Positions 52,456 through 61,390 of a stretch of 64,000 nucleotides of DNA are shown here, piece by piece. The position numbers and the translations under genes are program-made. How positions within the stretch are numbered: the stretch's first letter is position 1; each line of letters begins with the position of its first letter. The stretch is from Yoonia sp. BS5-3 (GTDB lineage Bacteria; Pseudomonadota; Alphaproteobacteria; Rhodobacterales; Rhodobacteraceae), in contig NZ_CP150951.2 of the NCBI RefSeq assembly GCF_038069655.2, forward strand, positions 2,878,001 to 2,942,000, given 5' to 3'. Under the pieces are notes generated by a model, which saw only the letters and a program-made list of their open reading frames with translations, was not told the DNA's origin and did not search any database.

Positions 52456-53943
52456 TCAAAAATCTTGCTCGGCCCCTTGCTGCCAAGGCTTGACCAAATC
52501 TCCAAAGCGCGTGAATTCGGCGGTAAAGGCCAGTTCGACCGTGCCGATGGGACCGTGCCGCTGTTTGCCGACGATCACTTCGGCTTTGCCGTGCAGGCTG
52601 GACATTTTGTCCTGCCAGGCGGCCATGGCCTCCATGTTGCTGTCATCGGGCTTTTCGCGCTCGACATAGTATTCGCCGCGATAGACGAACATGACGACGT
52701 CGGCGTCTTGCTCAATCGAACCTGATTCCCGCAAATCCGAAAGTTGCGGGCGCTTATCGTCCCGGCTTTCGACCTGACGCGACAGCTGGGACAGGGCGAT
52801 GACGGGGATGTTGAGTTCCTTGGCGATGGCTTTGAGCCCCATGGAAATTTCGCCGATTTCCTGCACCCGGTTGTCGGATGTCCCGCGCACCAGCTGCAGA
52901 TAGTCAACGATCAACACGTCCAGCCCGTGCGTCCGTTTCAGCCGCCGTGCTCGTGCGGCCAACTGGCTGATCGGGATCGCGGCGGTGTCATCGATAAAGA
53001 GCGGGCAGGATTCGAGCTGTTTGGCTGCCTCGACAAAGCGCCGGAACTCGCCCTCGGTCATGTCGCCCTGGCGGATTTTATGCGATGAAATCTCGGACGC
53101 TTCGGCCAGGATACGGCCTGCAAGCTGCTCGGCGCTCATCTCAAGCGAGAAGAACCCGACAACGCCGCCATCAACGGCCCCTTCGGTCCCATCCTGGAGC
53201 TGACCGCGTCTGTAGGCCTTGGCAATGTTATAAGCGATGTTGGTTGCCAGCGAAGTTTTCCCCATCGATGGCCGCCCGGCAAGGATCAGAAGGTCAGATT
53301 TGTGCAAACCGCCCAGTTTCTTGTCCATGTCAGAAAGGCCGGTCGAGATCCCCGCAAGCCCGCCATCGCGTTGGTAGGCGGTGTTGGCGACATTCACCGC
53401 CTCGGTCACGGCGGCTAGGAAACTTTGGAAGCCCTGTTCAGACACGCCTTGTTCGGCAAGGGAATACAGCGCCTGTTCGGCCTCAACGATCTGTTCTTTG
53501 GGTTCGTGTTCGACATCGACCTTGGCGGCCTTGTCGGCAATGTCGCGCCCCAGCTGGATCAGCTCGCGCCGGGTTGCCAGATCATAGATCATCTGGGCGT
53601 AGTCGCGCGCGGCAAAGGCCGAGATCGCCGCACCGGCCAAGCGCGCCAGATAGGGGGGGCCGCCCAGTTCTTGCAGGCCTTCATCATCTTCCATGAACGC
53701 TTTCAGCGTGACAGGGCTGGCCAACATGTTCTTGCCGATCCGCGTTGCCGCGGTTTCGAAAATCCGCGCGTGAACCGGGTCATAAAAATGCTTGGGCCCG
53801 ATCACCGATGCGACGCGGTCAAAGACGTCATTATTGGTCAGGATCGCGCCGAGAAGCTGTTGTTCGGCTTCGATGGAGTGGGGCATCAGATCGGCTGAGG
53901 CCTCTTCGACGCCGGTTGCATTGAATGTTGTTATCTCGTTCAT
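52456..53943 (-). CDS. dnaB: Replicative DNA helicase
   Basis: A 495-residue DnaB hexameric helicase. The N-terminal domain starts PHSIEAEQQLLGAILTNNDVFDRVA. The RecA-like core has Walker A LAGRPSMGKTSLATNIAYNIA, Walker B-type VLIVDYLQL, and the DnaB motifs ALSQLSRQVESRDDKRPQLSDLRESGSIEQDADVVMFVYR. No intein insertion interrupts the core. It unwinds DNA ahead of the replication fork. ATG 53943. Confidence 0.97.
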   Translation of the reverse strand: MNEITTFNATGVEEASADLMPHSIEAEQQLLGAILTNNDVFDRVASVIGPKHFYDPVHARIFETAATRIGKNMLASPVTLKAFMEDDEGLQELGGPPYLARLAGAAISAFAARDYAQMIYDLATRRELIQLGRDIADKAAKVDVEHEPKEQIVEAEQALYSLAEQGVSEQGFQSFLAAVTEAVNVANTAYQRDGGLAGISTGLSDMDKKLGGLHKSDLLILAGRPSMGKTSLATNIAYNIAKAYRRGQLQDGTEGAVDGGVVGFFSLEMSAEQLAGRILAEASEISSHKIRQGDMTEGEFRRFVEAAKQLESCPLFIDDTAAIPISQLAARARRLKRTHGLDVLIVDYLQLVRGTSDNRVQEIGEISMGLKAIAKELNIPVIALSQLSRQVESRDDKRPQLSDLRESGSIEQDADVVMFVYRGEYYVEREKPDDSNMEAMAAWQDKMSSLHGKAEVIVGKQRHGPIGTVELAFTAEFTRFGDLVKPWQQGAEQDF

Positions 53944-54260
53944 CGCTCACCTCACCTTGACCCGCATGCCTCTTAACAGGTGCCGCCGCGCGCTGACCAT
54001 CTGGAAATGATCGGGGATAAGTTGCGGGATAACTCTGTGGGTTTTTGCGGCTTTGCCTGATCATACTATAACTGGTGGGGCTATGGGAACAAAACACGAA
54101 ATGCAGGTTGGTTCCTGATTCCTGCAAATTTAGCTGTGGACAAGTTTTTGGTTTAAGGTGCATGCCGTGTCCGCAGATAGCGGCTGTGCGCGGGCATGAA
54201 CATATGGTATTCGACCATAAGTTGATCCGCATTGATGCGGTCCACCCATGAAAAGGCCCT
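53944..54260. other. Divergent intergenic region between dnaB and the histidine kinase
   Basis: 317 bases without a gene. It must carry the dnaB promoter. TGTGGACAA at 54135-54143 resembles a weak DnaA site (TTGTCCACA). A stop codon in the kinase frame at 54249-54251 shows that gene cannot start further upstream. Confidence 0.5.
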
Positions 54261-55313
54261 TTGGGAGATCCCAAGTTGGAACATGTATCCATCCGGCAGC
54301 TTGACCGGCAAGAGCTGGCCCGTATTCCGGACCCGCTTGAACGGCGCACCGCAATTGCGCTGCATGCTGCCCAGATTGGCGTGTTTGAGTTTGAGCCGCA
54401 AACTGAGCGCGTGTTTTGGGATGACCGCTTGCGCGAATTGTGGGGTGTGACGCTGCATGAAGACATTACATATGATACCGTGATTGCGCAGGTGCATCCG
54501 GAGGATCGCGATGCGCATAATGCGCAGACCCAATTGGCGCTTGACCCAAGCGGTCCGCGCCATTTTGATTTGGAATATCGTGTGCTGCCCCGTAACGGCC
54601 ACCCGATGCGCTGGATCCATACGATTGCTGATTGCCATTTTGACGGTGATCGCCCCGTCCGCCTTGTGGGCACTGTGCAGGATGTTACCGCCCGCCGGAT
54701 GGCCGAAGACCATACCAAGATGCTGCATGATGAGTTGGAGCATCGGGTCAAAAACATGCTGGCCACTGTTATTTCGGTGGTCAAACTGTCCCGCCGCGGC
54801 CAGCACGACGTGAACGATTATGCGGCGGCGATTGAAGCGCGGTTGCTGTCTATGTCCCGATCCCATGATTTACTGCGGGCCAATCAATGGCAGCCGGTTG
54901 ATTTGCTGGCGCTGATTGATCGCGAGGTCAGTTCTTTTCTAGGTGCAGCGCACAGCCGTGTGACGATTGCGGGATCATCCCTGATCCTGCCGGCCCGCCA
55001 TGTGCTGACCATGAGCATGGCGCTGCACGAACTTTTTGCCAATGCCAGCCATCATGGTGCGCTACAGACAGAGACTGGCACGATAGCAATTGCGATTGAG
55101 CGAGACGGCGAGAATGCGCGCTTCCGCTGGGCCGAGACTGCCGGGCATCCGCCACCCCAGGATCCGACAGAGCGCAGCGGTTTCGGTGTGCTTTTGTTGA
55201 CCCAGGCCGCGCCGGCTGAACTGATGGGCAAAGCGGAATACAAGATGCGCCCGGGCGGCTTGCATTACGGTCTTGATTTTCCTGTTGATCCTTTGGTGCA
55301 GTACGGCGCTTAG
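54261..55313 (+). CDS. PAS-domain HWE-type sensor histidine kinase
   Basis: A 350-residue soluble kinase. Residues about 30-150 form a PAS/PAC sensor (ALHAAQIGVFEFEPQ ... GTVQDVTARRMAEDH). The dimerisation/phosphoacceptor motif is ELEHRVKNMLATVISVVKLS near residue 158, with the histidine in EHRVKN, and the ATPase part has SMALHELFANASHHGAL and SGFGVLLLTQ. HWE/HisKA_2 kinases are typical of alphaproteobacteria, often for light or stress responses. The start must be TTG 54261 or TTG 54276, as a stop lies at 54249. No response regulator is adjacent. Confidence 0.87.
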   Translation: MGDPKLEHVSIRQLDRQELARIPDPLERRTAIALHAAQIGVFEFEPQTERVFWDDRLRELWGVTLHEDITYDTVIAQVHPEDRDAHNAQTQLALDPSGPRHFDLEYRVLPRNGHPMRWIHTIADCHFDGDRPVRLVGTVQDVTARRMAEDHTKMLHDELEHRVKNMLATVISVVKLSRRGQHDVNDYAAAIEARLLSMSRSHDLLRANQWQPVDLLALIDREVSSFLGAAHSRVTIAGSSLILPARHVLTMSMALHELFANASHHGALQTETGTIAIAIERDGENARFRWAETAGHPPPQDPTERSGFGVLLLTQAAPAELMGKAEYKMRPGGLHYGLDFPVDPLVQYGA

Positions 55314-55574
55314 GGTCAGGACCCATTCATCTTGCATCGTCAGTTTGTCGGATTTTTTCTCTGACAAGAAGCATCTGCGCAGGAATAGAGGTTCTATTTC
55401 AAGAAGATGTGCCGCAGATCAGAGAGAAAATCCGGCAAACCCACCGGGCGACGATTTCACTTCATCTTAGCGGCGTGCGCCGCTTGGCCGTAGACTAACT
55501 ATGGCTGCACGGCGCAAACCACTGACATTTCGTGAAATCGCCGCTGACGGTGTAAGATTAATGGGTCCTGACCC
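55313..55574. mobile_element. 262-bp non-autonomous element with terminal inverted repeats (MITE-like)
   Basis: The segment begins GGGTCAGGACCC and ends GGGTCCTGACCC. Including the flanking TA, 33-base ends (55311-55343 and 55544-55576) are inverted copies with three mismatches. A TA dinucleotide on each side looks like a target duplication, as made by IS630-type and some IS5-type transposases. No transposase is inside; an inner inverted repeat (55344-55364 with 55419-55439, two mismatches in 21) suggests a folded structure. It lies between convergent genes. Confidence 0.7.
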
Positions 55575-55580
55575 TAGGGC

Positions 55581-56726
55581 TTAATCCCGCCGGATGTCCT
55601 GCCCGAACAGATCCCTGTCAATCGGCTGATCCAGCATCTTTTCCGATTCAGGTAACCCTTCGCGGGACAACAGAACCGCTAGCGGGCGCAGGTTGGGCAC
55701 ATGGCTGCAAACAACCAGCAGCATCACCATGATGGGCACCGACAGGAACATACCCGGGATGCCCCAGACCGCCCCCCAGAAGGCCAGCGAGAGGATGATC
55801 CCGAAAGAGGACAGGCGCAGCGCCCGTCCCATCAGCATCGGGTCGATCACCGATCCGTTTACGAACTGGATCAGTCCTGAGATAAAGAAGATCGCCAAAG
55901 TGGTGGTGGGGTCTTCCAGCTGCACATGGGCAACAAGCGCGATTAATGCGGTCGCCACGATTGATCCGATATTGGGAATGAAATTCAGCACAAAGGTGAT
56001 GATCCCGATCGACGTGGCCAGTTCCAGTTGGAACGCTGTCGCAAGCACATAAATCATGGCACCGGTCACCGCACTGATCATCGTTTTGACCAGCAGATAG
56101 TAGTTCACCCGGTGGATGATCGATTGGATGATCTTGCCAACCCTTTCGGCCTGGGCCTCATCCCCGACCAGGTTGGTCAGTTTGGTTTCAAACCATATCC
56201 GTTCAGCAAACAGAAAGCCCACAAAGAGGATGACCAATACGGTCGCCTGGGTCAGTCCGCTGGCCTGGCTGGCCGCCGTGCTGAGATAGCTTGATACATC
56301 AATGCTTTGCAATGCGCCCACGATGGCGACTTCGCTATCTTCGCCCAGCCAGCTGAAGAGTGACGCAATCGCGGATGGCGCACGCTCGGTATAGGAAAGG
56401 GCGGTGACAAGCACCGTATTCACCTGCGCCAGCAAGATTGATGTCAGGATCAAAAGCGCCACGGCAATCAGCAGCATCGCTGCGATACTGGCTAGCGCGT
56501 TGGGAATACGAAAGGGCCCAATCCGTTGCCGGGCGATGAAACTGATCACATCACTGGTCAGGCTGAAAAGAATGATTGCGGTGGCAAGCGAGATCAGGAT
56601 GAACCGGGCCTGGACCATCAAAAACAGCACAACGGCAAAGGCGATGATGACAAGGGCGCCCGTTTGGAGGCGGGCGGCATTGGGCCGCTTTTGTTGATCA
56701 TTGGCCTTGGGAGGGTCGTGCAGCAT
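55581..56726 (-). CDS. AI-2E family transporter
   Basis: A 381-residue membrane protein with about seven hydrophobic segments, including VIIAFAVVLFLMVQARFILISLATAIILF and the C-terminal block FVLNFIPNIGSIVATALIAL ... FINGSVIDPMLMGRALRLSSFGIILSLAFWGAVWGIPGMFLSVPI-like motifs typical of the AI-2E/PerM family. Members are permeases, some sodium-proton exchangers; few export autoinducer-2. The substrate is unknown. ATG 56726. Confidence 0.9.
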   Translation of the reverse strand: MLHDPPKANDQQKRPNAARLQTGALVIIAFAVVLFLMVQARFILISLATAIILFSLTSDVISFIARQRIGPFRIPNALASIAAMLLIAVALLILTSILLAQVNTVLVTALSYTERAPSAIASLFSWLGEDSEVAIVGALQSIDVSSYLSTAASQASGLTQATVLVILFVGFLFAERIWFETKLTNLVGDEAQAERVGKIIQSIIHRVNYYLLVKTMISAVTGAMIYVLATAFQLELATSIGIITFVLNFIPNIGSIVATALIALVAHVQLEDPTTTLAIFFISGLIQFVNGSVIDPMLMGRALRLSSFGIILSLAFWGAVWGIPGMFLSVPIMVMLLVVCSHVPNLRPLAVLLSREGLPESEKMLDQPIDRDLFGQDIRRD

Positions 56727-56852
56727 CAGGGGCGTTCTCTTCGCATTTGCAGAAAACTATACTGCGCGCAGGAACGGATGGTAAACCGTTGTTACAAACA
56801 TATCTCTGGGGGCTTGCGTTTCTACCCGGGTTGCGGCTAAACCGCCGCCAAC

Positions 56853-56942
56853 GGACAGGTGGCCGAGTGGTCGAAGGCGCACGCCTGGAAAGTGTGTAGG
56901 CGGGAGACCGTCTCCAGGGTTCGAATCCCTGTCTGTCCGCCA
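56853..56942 (+). tRNA. tRNA-Ser (anticodon GGA)
   Basis: Acceptor GGACAGG pairs with TCTGTCC (final pair G-U), discriminator G, CCA encoded. D-arm GGCCGAGTGGTCGAAGGC; anticodon region ACGCCTGGAAAGTGTGT places GGA in the loop; long variable arm; T-arm CAGGGTTCGAATCCCTG. 90 bases, as expected for tRNA-Ser. A decayed integrase gene follows. Confidence 0.93.
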
Positions 56943-57087
56943 TCCACCACTTTCACTTAATGAGGTTAGGTTGTTTATAGGTGCCTATGTACCTATAATT
57001 GTTGGCGTAATTGCATTCATTGTGCCTTTTGGCTTTTCTTCGATTATGCCTTTTTCCATTCATTGCGTGGTACGAAGTGTGGTATCA

Positions 57088-58230
57088 ATGGTTGCCCTTA
57101 GCGGTAAATTGACAAAAAAATTGGTCCGAACCTTGGGGCCTGGTCGCCATGGCGATGGAAGCGGTTTGTACCTTGTCGTGGATCCATCTGGAGCGCGTCG
57201 GTGGATCGTGCGAGTTACAGTAAAAGGTCAGCGTAACCGCGAAGGCAAGCCTTTACGCACAGACTTCGGCTTGGGCGGCGCTGATGTCGTTACGCTGAAC
57301 GAAGCACGTGACCGGGCCTTAGAATACCGGCCGTTGGCAAAACAAGGCATCAACCCGCGCTACAACGGGCGGCAAGAAATCCCTTGTTTTGAGGAAATCG
57401 CCCGTCAGGTCCACATCAAGCGCCTGCCGACTTGGAAAAACCCAAAGCATGGCCAGCAGTGGATCAACACGCTGGCAGAGTATGCCTTTCCAAAGATTGG
57501 TCGGTTGCCAGTGTAGGAACTCGGCCAGCCAGAGATTTTACAGGTATTGCTTCCTGTTTGGACCGAAAAGCACGAGACTGCTAAGCGATTGGCGCAGCGC
57601 ATCAAAGCTGTCCTGGACGTCGCAAAGTCGAAAGGCTACCGGGATGGCGAAAACCCTGTGATGACCATCCGCGACGCGCGCGTGCTGCCTCAAGTCAAAC
57701 AGAGGGTTCAGCATCACAAAGCTATGAAGTGGCAAGATGTACCTGCCTTTTATGCGGAACTAGCGACCAAGGATGCTATGGCGGCTAAGGCACTTATGTT
57801 CACTTGTTTGACGGCAAGCCGCACTAGTGAAGTGTTGAATGCCAGATGGGAAGAACTCAATTTTGATCAACAGCTTTGGACTGTTCCCGCTAAGCGAATG
57901 AAGGCAGACTAGGAGCACCGCGTTCCGCTGACAACTGCGATGCTGGATATCCTAGAGCCGTTAAAAGCCCTTTACTCAGAAGTCATTTTCGAAGGTCAGA
58001 AACGCCATAAGCCAATGAGCAACATGGCAATGCTCATGCTTTTACGGCGCATGAAAGCTGAAGGTATCACCGTACATGGTTTCCGTTCGACCTTTAGAGA
58101 CTGGGCCGCTGAACAACCTGGTATTTCTCGCGAAGTGGCTGAGATGAGCCTTGCCCACAAAGTCGGATCTGATGTGGAGAGGGCTTACGCGCATTCTCGA
58201 CCGGAACTTCGCTGCACGGTGCATCAATGA
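57088..58230 (+). pseudogene. Tyrosine integrase (P4/DUF4102 type) with two in-frame amber codons
   Basis: One continuous frame encodes an integrase: an N-terminal arm-binding domain (KLTKKLVRTLGPGRHGDGSGLYLVVDPSGARRWI), a core-binding domain, and a catalytic domain with the recombinase residues in LTASRTSEVLNARW (Arg), VHGFRSTFRDW (His-x-x-Arg), LAHKVGSDVERAY (His and Tyr). It is broken by TAG at 57514-57516 and TAG at 57910-57912, with no frameshift between the pieces. The region after the catalytic tyrosine is short and unlike the family. ATG 57088 follows an upstream frame open to 56971. Its place just after tRNA-Ser fits the usual integration site of such enzymes. Confidence 0.85.
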
Positions 58231-58795
58231 CTACAAGGCGAGACTTTGCCGACATTGATGTTTGGGCATTTGCTGACGCAGTATTTATTCGTGAGCGAAG
58301 CGGCCGCATTTTGCAGCGCAGCAGATTTCACCAGAGCGGCCATTGAGAGGGTCAAAAATTAGGTATTCCCAAACTACCCTTTCGCCGCGCGTGGTTCTAA
58401 CAATAGCGTCGCGGGACAAAACCGACTTTCACCGGATTTTTATTCAATGCCTGCTTTAGCCACAGGATTAGTTGTATTGTGCGTTCTACATCATCAGCTA
58501 TTCGTCCGCAGTGATCAAGTTCCTGAATGATGTGGACGTAGAACTAGCTCAGATGACGGTACAACGGAGCGCAGAAACGCCTGCGCTAGTAGATATCCCG
58601 GAGAACCTGCCGGAACTTTGCCGCGAGTTGTCTGCATCTGTTGAGTTGCCAGTTCTTAAATTTAGAAAAACGCTCACTGTGGGACTAGAGAAATTGGCAA
58701 TTCCTGTGTGTGTTTAACCAAAATCACTTTCGACAAATATTCCTCTTTTGGGAACCAACCCGACGCGTCATCTCGGAAAGTCATACTGATAAATA
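58231..58795. other. Gene-poor stretch between the integrase remnant and the LysR gene
   Basis: 565 bases. A TTG-started frame at 58472-58717 (81 codons) and shorter frames are present, but none has a ribosome site or recognisable family. The base composition is mixed and resembles decayed sequence. I cannot support a gene here. Confidence 0.5.
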
Positions 58796-59674
58796 TCAAA
58801 CCGATGGAGGTGGAGCAGATTCGCGCGTGACTTGGTTCAGGCATTGCACGGCTTTCTCGATGAATGTGCCCTCATATTCGCGCAAAAACGACGCAGATAG
58901 CGAGAGCGAATTGGGCGTCCAGCCCGGGTCAAACAACGTGACCCGTCCGCTTTTCATGCTGCGGTGCGACGTCATCTTGGGAAAGGCCCCTGCGCCAATG
59001 CCAGCTCCCACCAATTCGAACCCTGTTGACAGCGCACTTGTCGGAAAAACGCGTACACCGGACCCGTGCAGCCGCGTCAAATAGGCGTGGATTTCTTGGA
59101 ACGGTCGCGACTTACGGTGAAAAGTAATGACCGGCGTTTTAGAAAGATCAGGATCGTCCGTGCCGGCCTGTTTAAACCAGCCCATTTCGACTGACGGAAG
59201 GGCCATGTTGGTGATCGTGTAATCCGAAATCGGCCCCATCAACACCGCAAGATCAAGCGAGCGTTCCAAAATTTGTTCGCGCAGGTTCACGGAGATATCT
59301 ACAGACACTTCGACCAGCACGCGCGGGTACAAGCGGTGAAAACGGGTGAGAAATTCAGCGAGCCAACTTTCCGCGGCGGTCTCGATCACGCCGAGGCGCA
59401 AAACAGATTCGAACAATTCTGAAGAGACGAGCTCAGACCGGATTCGGTTCATCGTCTGCTCTAACACTTCTGCATGGGGGACCAGCAGAATGCCTGCGCG
59501 GCTCAGTTGCATGCCGCCGCCACTGCGATCAAACAATGTGATACTCAAATCCTTTTCTAGCGCCAGAATGCGATTTGAAACAGCCGGTTGCGACAGGTTC
59601 AACGCCGCTGCCGCCCGTCGGACTGCCCCCAACCGCGCGACTGCCAGAAACGTTTTAACTTGGTCAAAATTCAT
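58796..59674 (-). CDS. LysR-family transcriptional regulator
   Basis: A 292-residue LTTR: an N-terminal winged helix (residues 1-60, FDQVKTFLAVARLGAVRRAAAALNLSQPAVSNRILALEKDLSITLFDRS) and a periplasmic-binding-like effector domain. It is divergent from the TRAP transporter operon with 134 bases between starts, the classic layout for a LysR protein controlling a catabolic cluster. A T-N11-A inverted repeat lies 17 bases before its start. Confidence 0.92.
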   Translation of the reverse strand: MNFDQVKTFLAVARLGAVRRAAAALNLSQPAVSNRILALEKDLSITLFDRSGGGMQLSRAGILLVPHAEVLEQTMNRIRSELVSSELFESVLRLGVIETAAESWLAEFLTRFHRLYPRVLVEVSVDISVNLREQILERSLDLAVLMGPISDYTITNMALPSVEMGWFKQAGTDDPDLSKTPVITFHRKSRPFQEIHAYLTRLHGSGVRVFPTSALSTGFELVGAGIGAGAFPKMTSHRSMKSGRVTLFDPGWTPNSLSLSASFLREYEGTFIEKAVQCLNQVTRESAPPPSV

Positions 59675-59690
59675 GGATGTTTCGCACCTT

Positions 59691-59711
59691 GTGATAGCCT
59701 GATGTTATCAC
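59691..59711. promoter_or_regulatory. LysR-type T-N11-A inverted repeat
   Basis: GTGATA-N9-TATCAC is a perfect 6-bp inverted repeat containing ATA-N9-TAT (T-N11-A), the LysR recognition form. An overlapping GTTAT-N13-ATAAC repeat follows at 59704-59726. Both lie between the divergent lysR and dctP starts. Confidence 0.65.
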
Positions 59712-59808
59712 TTTATATCAAATAACAGAATTTGACAAAATCATCCCCGGCACAAAGTCTTATCGCAAGGATGCTGAACTTGCGTCCATTTCCAACAGAG
59801 GTCACACC

Positions 59809-60846
59809 ATGAATAAAATTACATTTACGCTCATAGCGCTTTTACTGGGCACCGCCGCTCACGCCCAAGATACGCTGTCCGTTGTCGGCAGCTGGAGCGG
59901 TTTGCCGCTGCACAAAAACTACGAAGCGCCGTTTTGGACGACCGGTTTGCCAGACGCCGTTGGCGGCGATCTTGAGGTTGCCCTGACCACGCATGACCAG
60001 ATGGGCATTTCCGGTGGCGACGTGTTTCGCATGATGTCGCAAGGCGTGTTCGATGTCGGCATGACAGCGGCAGATTACGCTGTTTCCGACAGTGCTGCAC
60101 TTGAAGGCTTGGATGTGCCGCTGGTGGCCAGCGACGCTAACGAGGCTAAAGTCGCCCTTGATGCAGCCCGCCCGATGATGAATGATATTTTTGAAACTGT
60201 TTTTGACGCGCACGTCATCGGCACAGCGCCATACCCCGCACAAATCGTTTTCTGCAACGCACCAATCACCGGCCTTGCTGACCTAACTGGTCTAAAAATC
60301 CGCGCGTCCGGCCGAATGACGGCAAATGTCCTTGAGGGTTTGGGTGCGGAAGCTGTGACAATGGCATTCGGTGAAGTCCCCGGTGCGCTGCAGCGCGGTG
60401 TCATTGATTGTGCCGTTACGGGTGCGGGTTCCGGTTACAATTCTGGCTGGTGGGAAGTCTCCACACACCTGCTCCCGCTCGCGCTTGGCGGATGGGATCC
60501 GGTTGTTGCAGCGATCCGACTGGACCGCTGGAACGCTATGGACATAGAGACGCAGGACACGTTGACAACATCCTTCGTTGAACAAATCGAAGCACCGGCA
60601 TGGGCTGAAGCACAGGCAAACATGTCCGCTGAAATCGCTTGCTTGACGGGCGGCGACGAATGCCCCTTGGGTGAAACGCGCGACATGACATTGGTAGAGG
60701 CCACGCTGGCCGACGAAGAACTCGTTAAAGACCTGCTGATAACAACGATCCTGCCAGAATGGTCCGAACGCGCTGGCGGCGATTGGGGGCAGCGTTGGAA
60801 TGATACCGTCGGTGCTGCCACTGGCGTTACGTTCGTCGCGAACTAA
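59809..60846 (+). CDS. TRAP transporter substrate-binding protein (DctP-type)
   Basis: A 345-residue periplasmic binding protein with a signal peptide (residues 1-19, ITFTLIALLLGTAAHA, cleaved after AHA). The DctP fold is shown by GVFDVGMTAADYAV, PYPAQIVFCNAPITGLADLTGLKIRASGRMTANVLEGLGAEAVTMAFGEVPGALQRGVIDCAVTG, in which the arginine of IRASG normally binds the substrate carboxylate. So the ligand is probably an organic acid, inferred only. First gene of the dctPQM-DUF2848-amidase cluster. Confidence 0.88.
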   Translation: MNKITFTLIALLLGTAAHAQDTLSVVGSWSGLPLHKNYEAPFWTTGLPDAVGGDLEVALTTHDQMGISGGDVFRMMSQGVFDVGMTAADYAVSDSAALEGLDVPLVASDANEAKVALDAARPMMNDIFETVFDAHVIGTAPYPAQIVFCNAPITGLADLTGLKIRASGRMTANVLEGLGAEAVTMAFGEVPGALQRGVIDCAVTGAGSGYNSGWWEVSTHLLPLALGGWDPVVAAIRLDRWNAMDIETQDTLTTSFVEQIEAPAWAEAQANMSAEIACLTGGDECPLGETRDMTLVEATLADEELVKDLLITTILPEWSERAGGDWGQRWNDTVGAATGVTFVAN

Positions 60847-60856
60847 GGCGGACAAC

Positions 60857-61390
60857 ATGCAAAGTTTTGTCCAAATTCTGGTGCGTATCAATGGCTACAT
60901 GGCCCTTGCCGCAGGTACACTGTTGTTGGTTGCGGTGATTGTTATCCTCGCAGATGTGGCGATGCGCGCCTTCGGGCATCCATTGGGTGGCACGGATGAA
61001 CTGTCCGGCTACGCAATGGCCATCGCGACCGCTTGGGGTGCCAGTTACGCCCTGACCGAGCGGGCACATGTGCGCATCGAACTGATCCGCAACAAACTGG
61101 TCCCTGCGGGACGTGCTTGGATGGACTTAATCTCGCTTGGTGCTTTGGCAATCACAGCCGTGGTTATCGGGTGGCGTGGGTGGGGGGTATTAGCCTCCAC
61201 CCTCGCCAACGATTCCCGCGCAAATACCGCGTTGGCCACGCCATTGGCATGGCCGCAAACCCTGTGGTTTGCAGGGTGGCTGTGGTTCGCGGTTTCTGCC
61301 TTGCTTCTTTTGATCTCCGTCATGGCATTTATGTTCGAACGAGACTGGACCGCCGTTGAAGACGCCGCCGGCTTTAAGGGTGAATTATGA
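60857..61390 (+). CDS. TRAP transporter small permease (DctQ-type)
   Basis: A 177-residue protein with four hydrophobic segments: LAAGTLLLVAVIVILADVAMRAFG, ELSGYAMAIATAWGASYAL, LISLGALAITAVVIGW and WFAGWLWFAVSALLLLISVMAF. The DVAMRAFGHPLGGTDELSGYAM stretch is typical of DctQ. ATG 60857 lies ten bases after dctP; its stop overlaps the DctM start by four bases. Confidence 0.9.
   Translation: MQSFVQILVRINGYMALAAGTLLLVAVIVILADVAMRAFGHPLGGTDELSGYAMAIATAWGASYALTERAHVRIELIRNKLVPAGRAWMDLISLGALAITAVVIGWRGWGVLASTLANDSRANTALATPLAWPQTLWFAGWLWFAVSALLLLISVMAFMFERDWTAVEDAAGFKGEL

Noticed and set aside
55501-55584. 27-codon ATG frame inside the inverted-repeat element
   Set aside because: It ends in the terminal repeat and has no start signal or similarity to a transposase; probably chance.
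57514-57912. Amber reassignment (stop-codon recoding) as the explanation for the integrase
   Set aside because: TAG ends ordinary genes in the window such as lipB and the ppiD-like gene, and no suppressor tRNA was seen; point-mutation decay is simpler.
58472-58717. 81-codon frame between the integrase remnant and lysR
   Set aside because: TTG start without ribosome site, no family resemblance, in a decayed-looking stretch.
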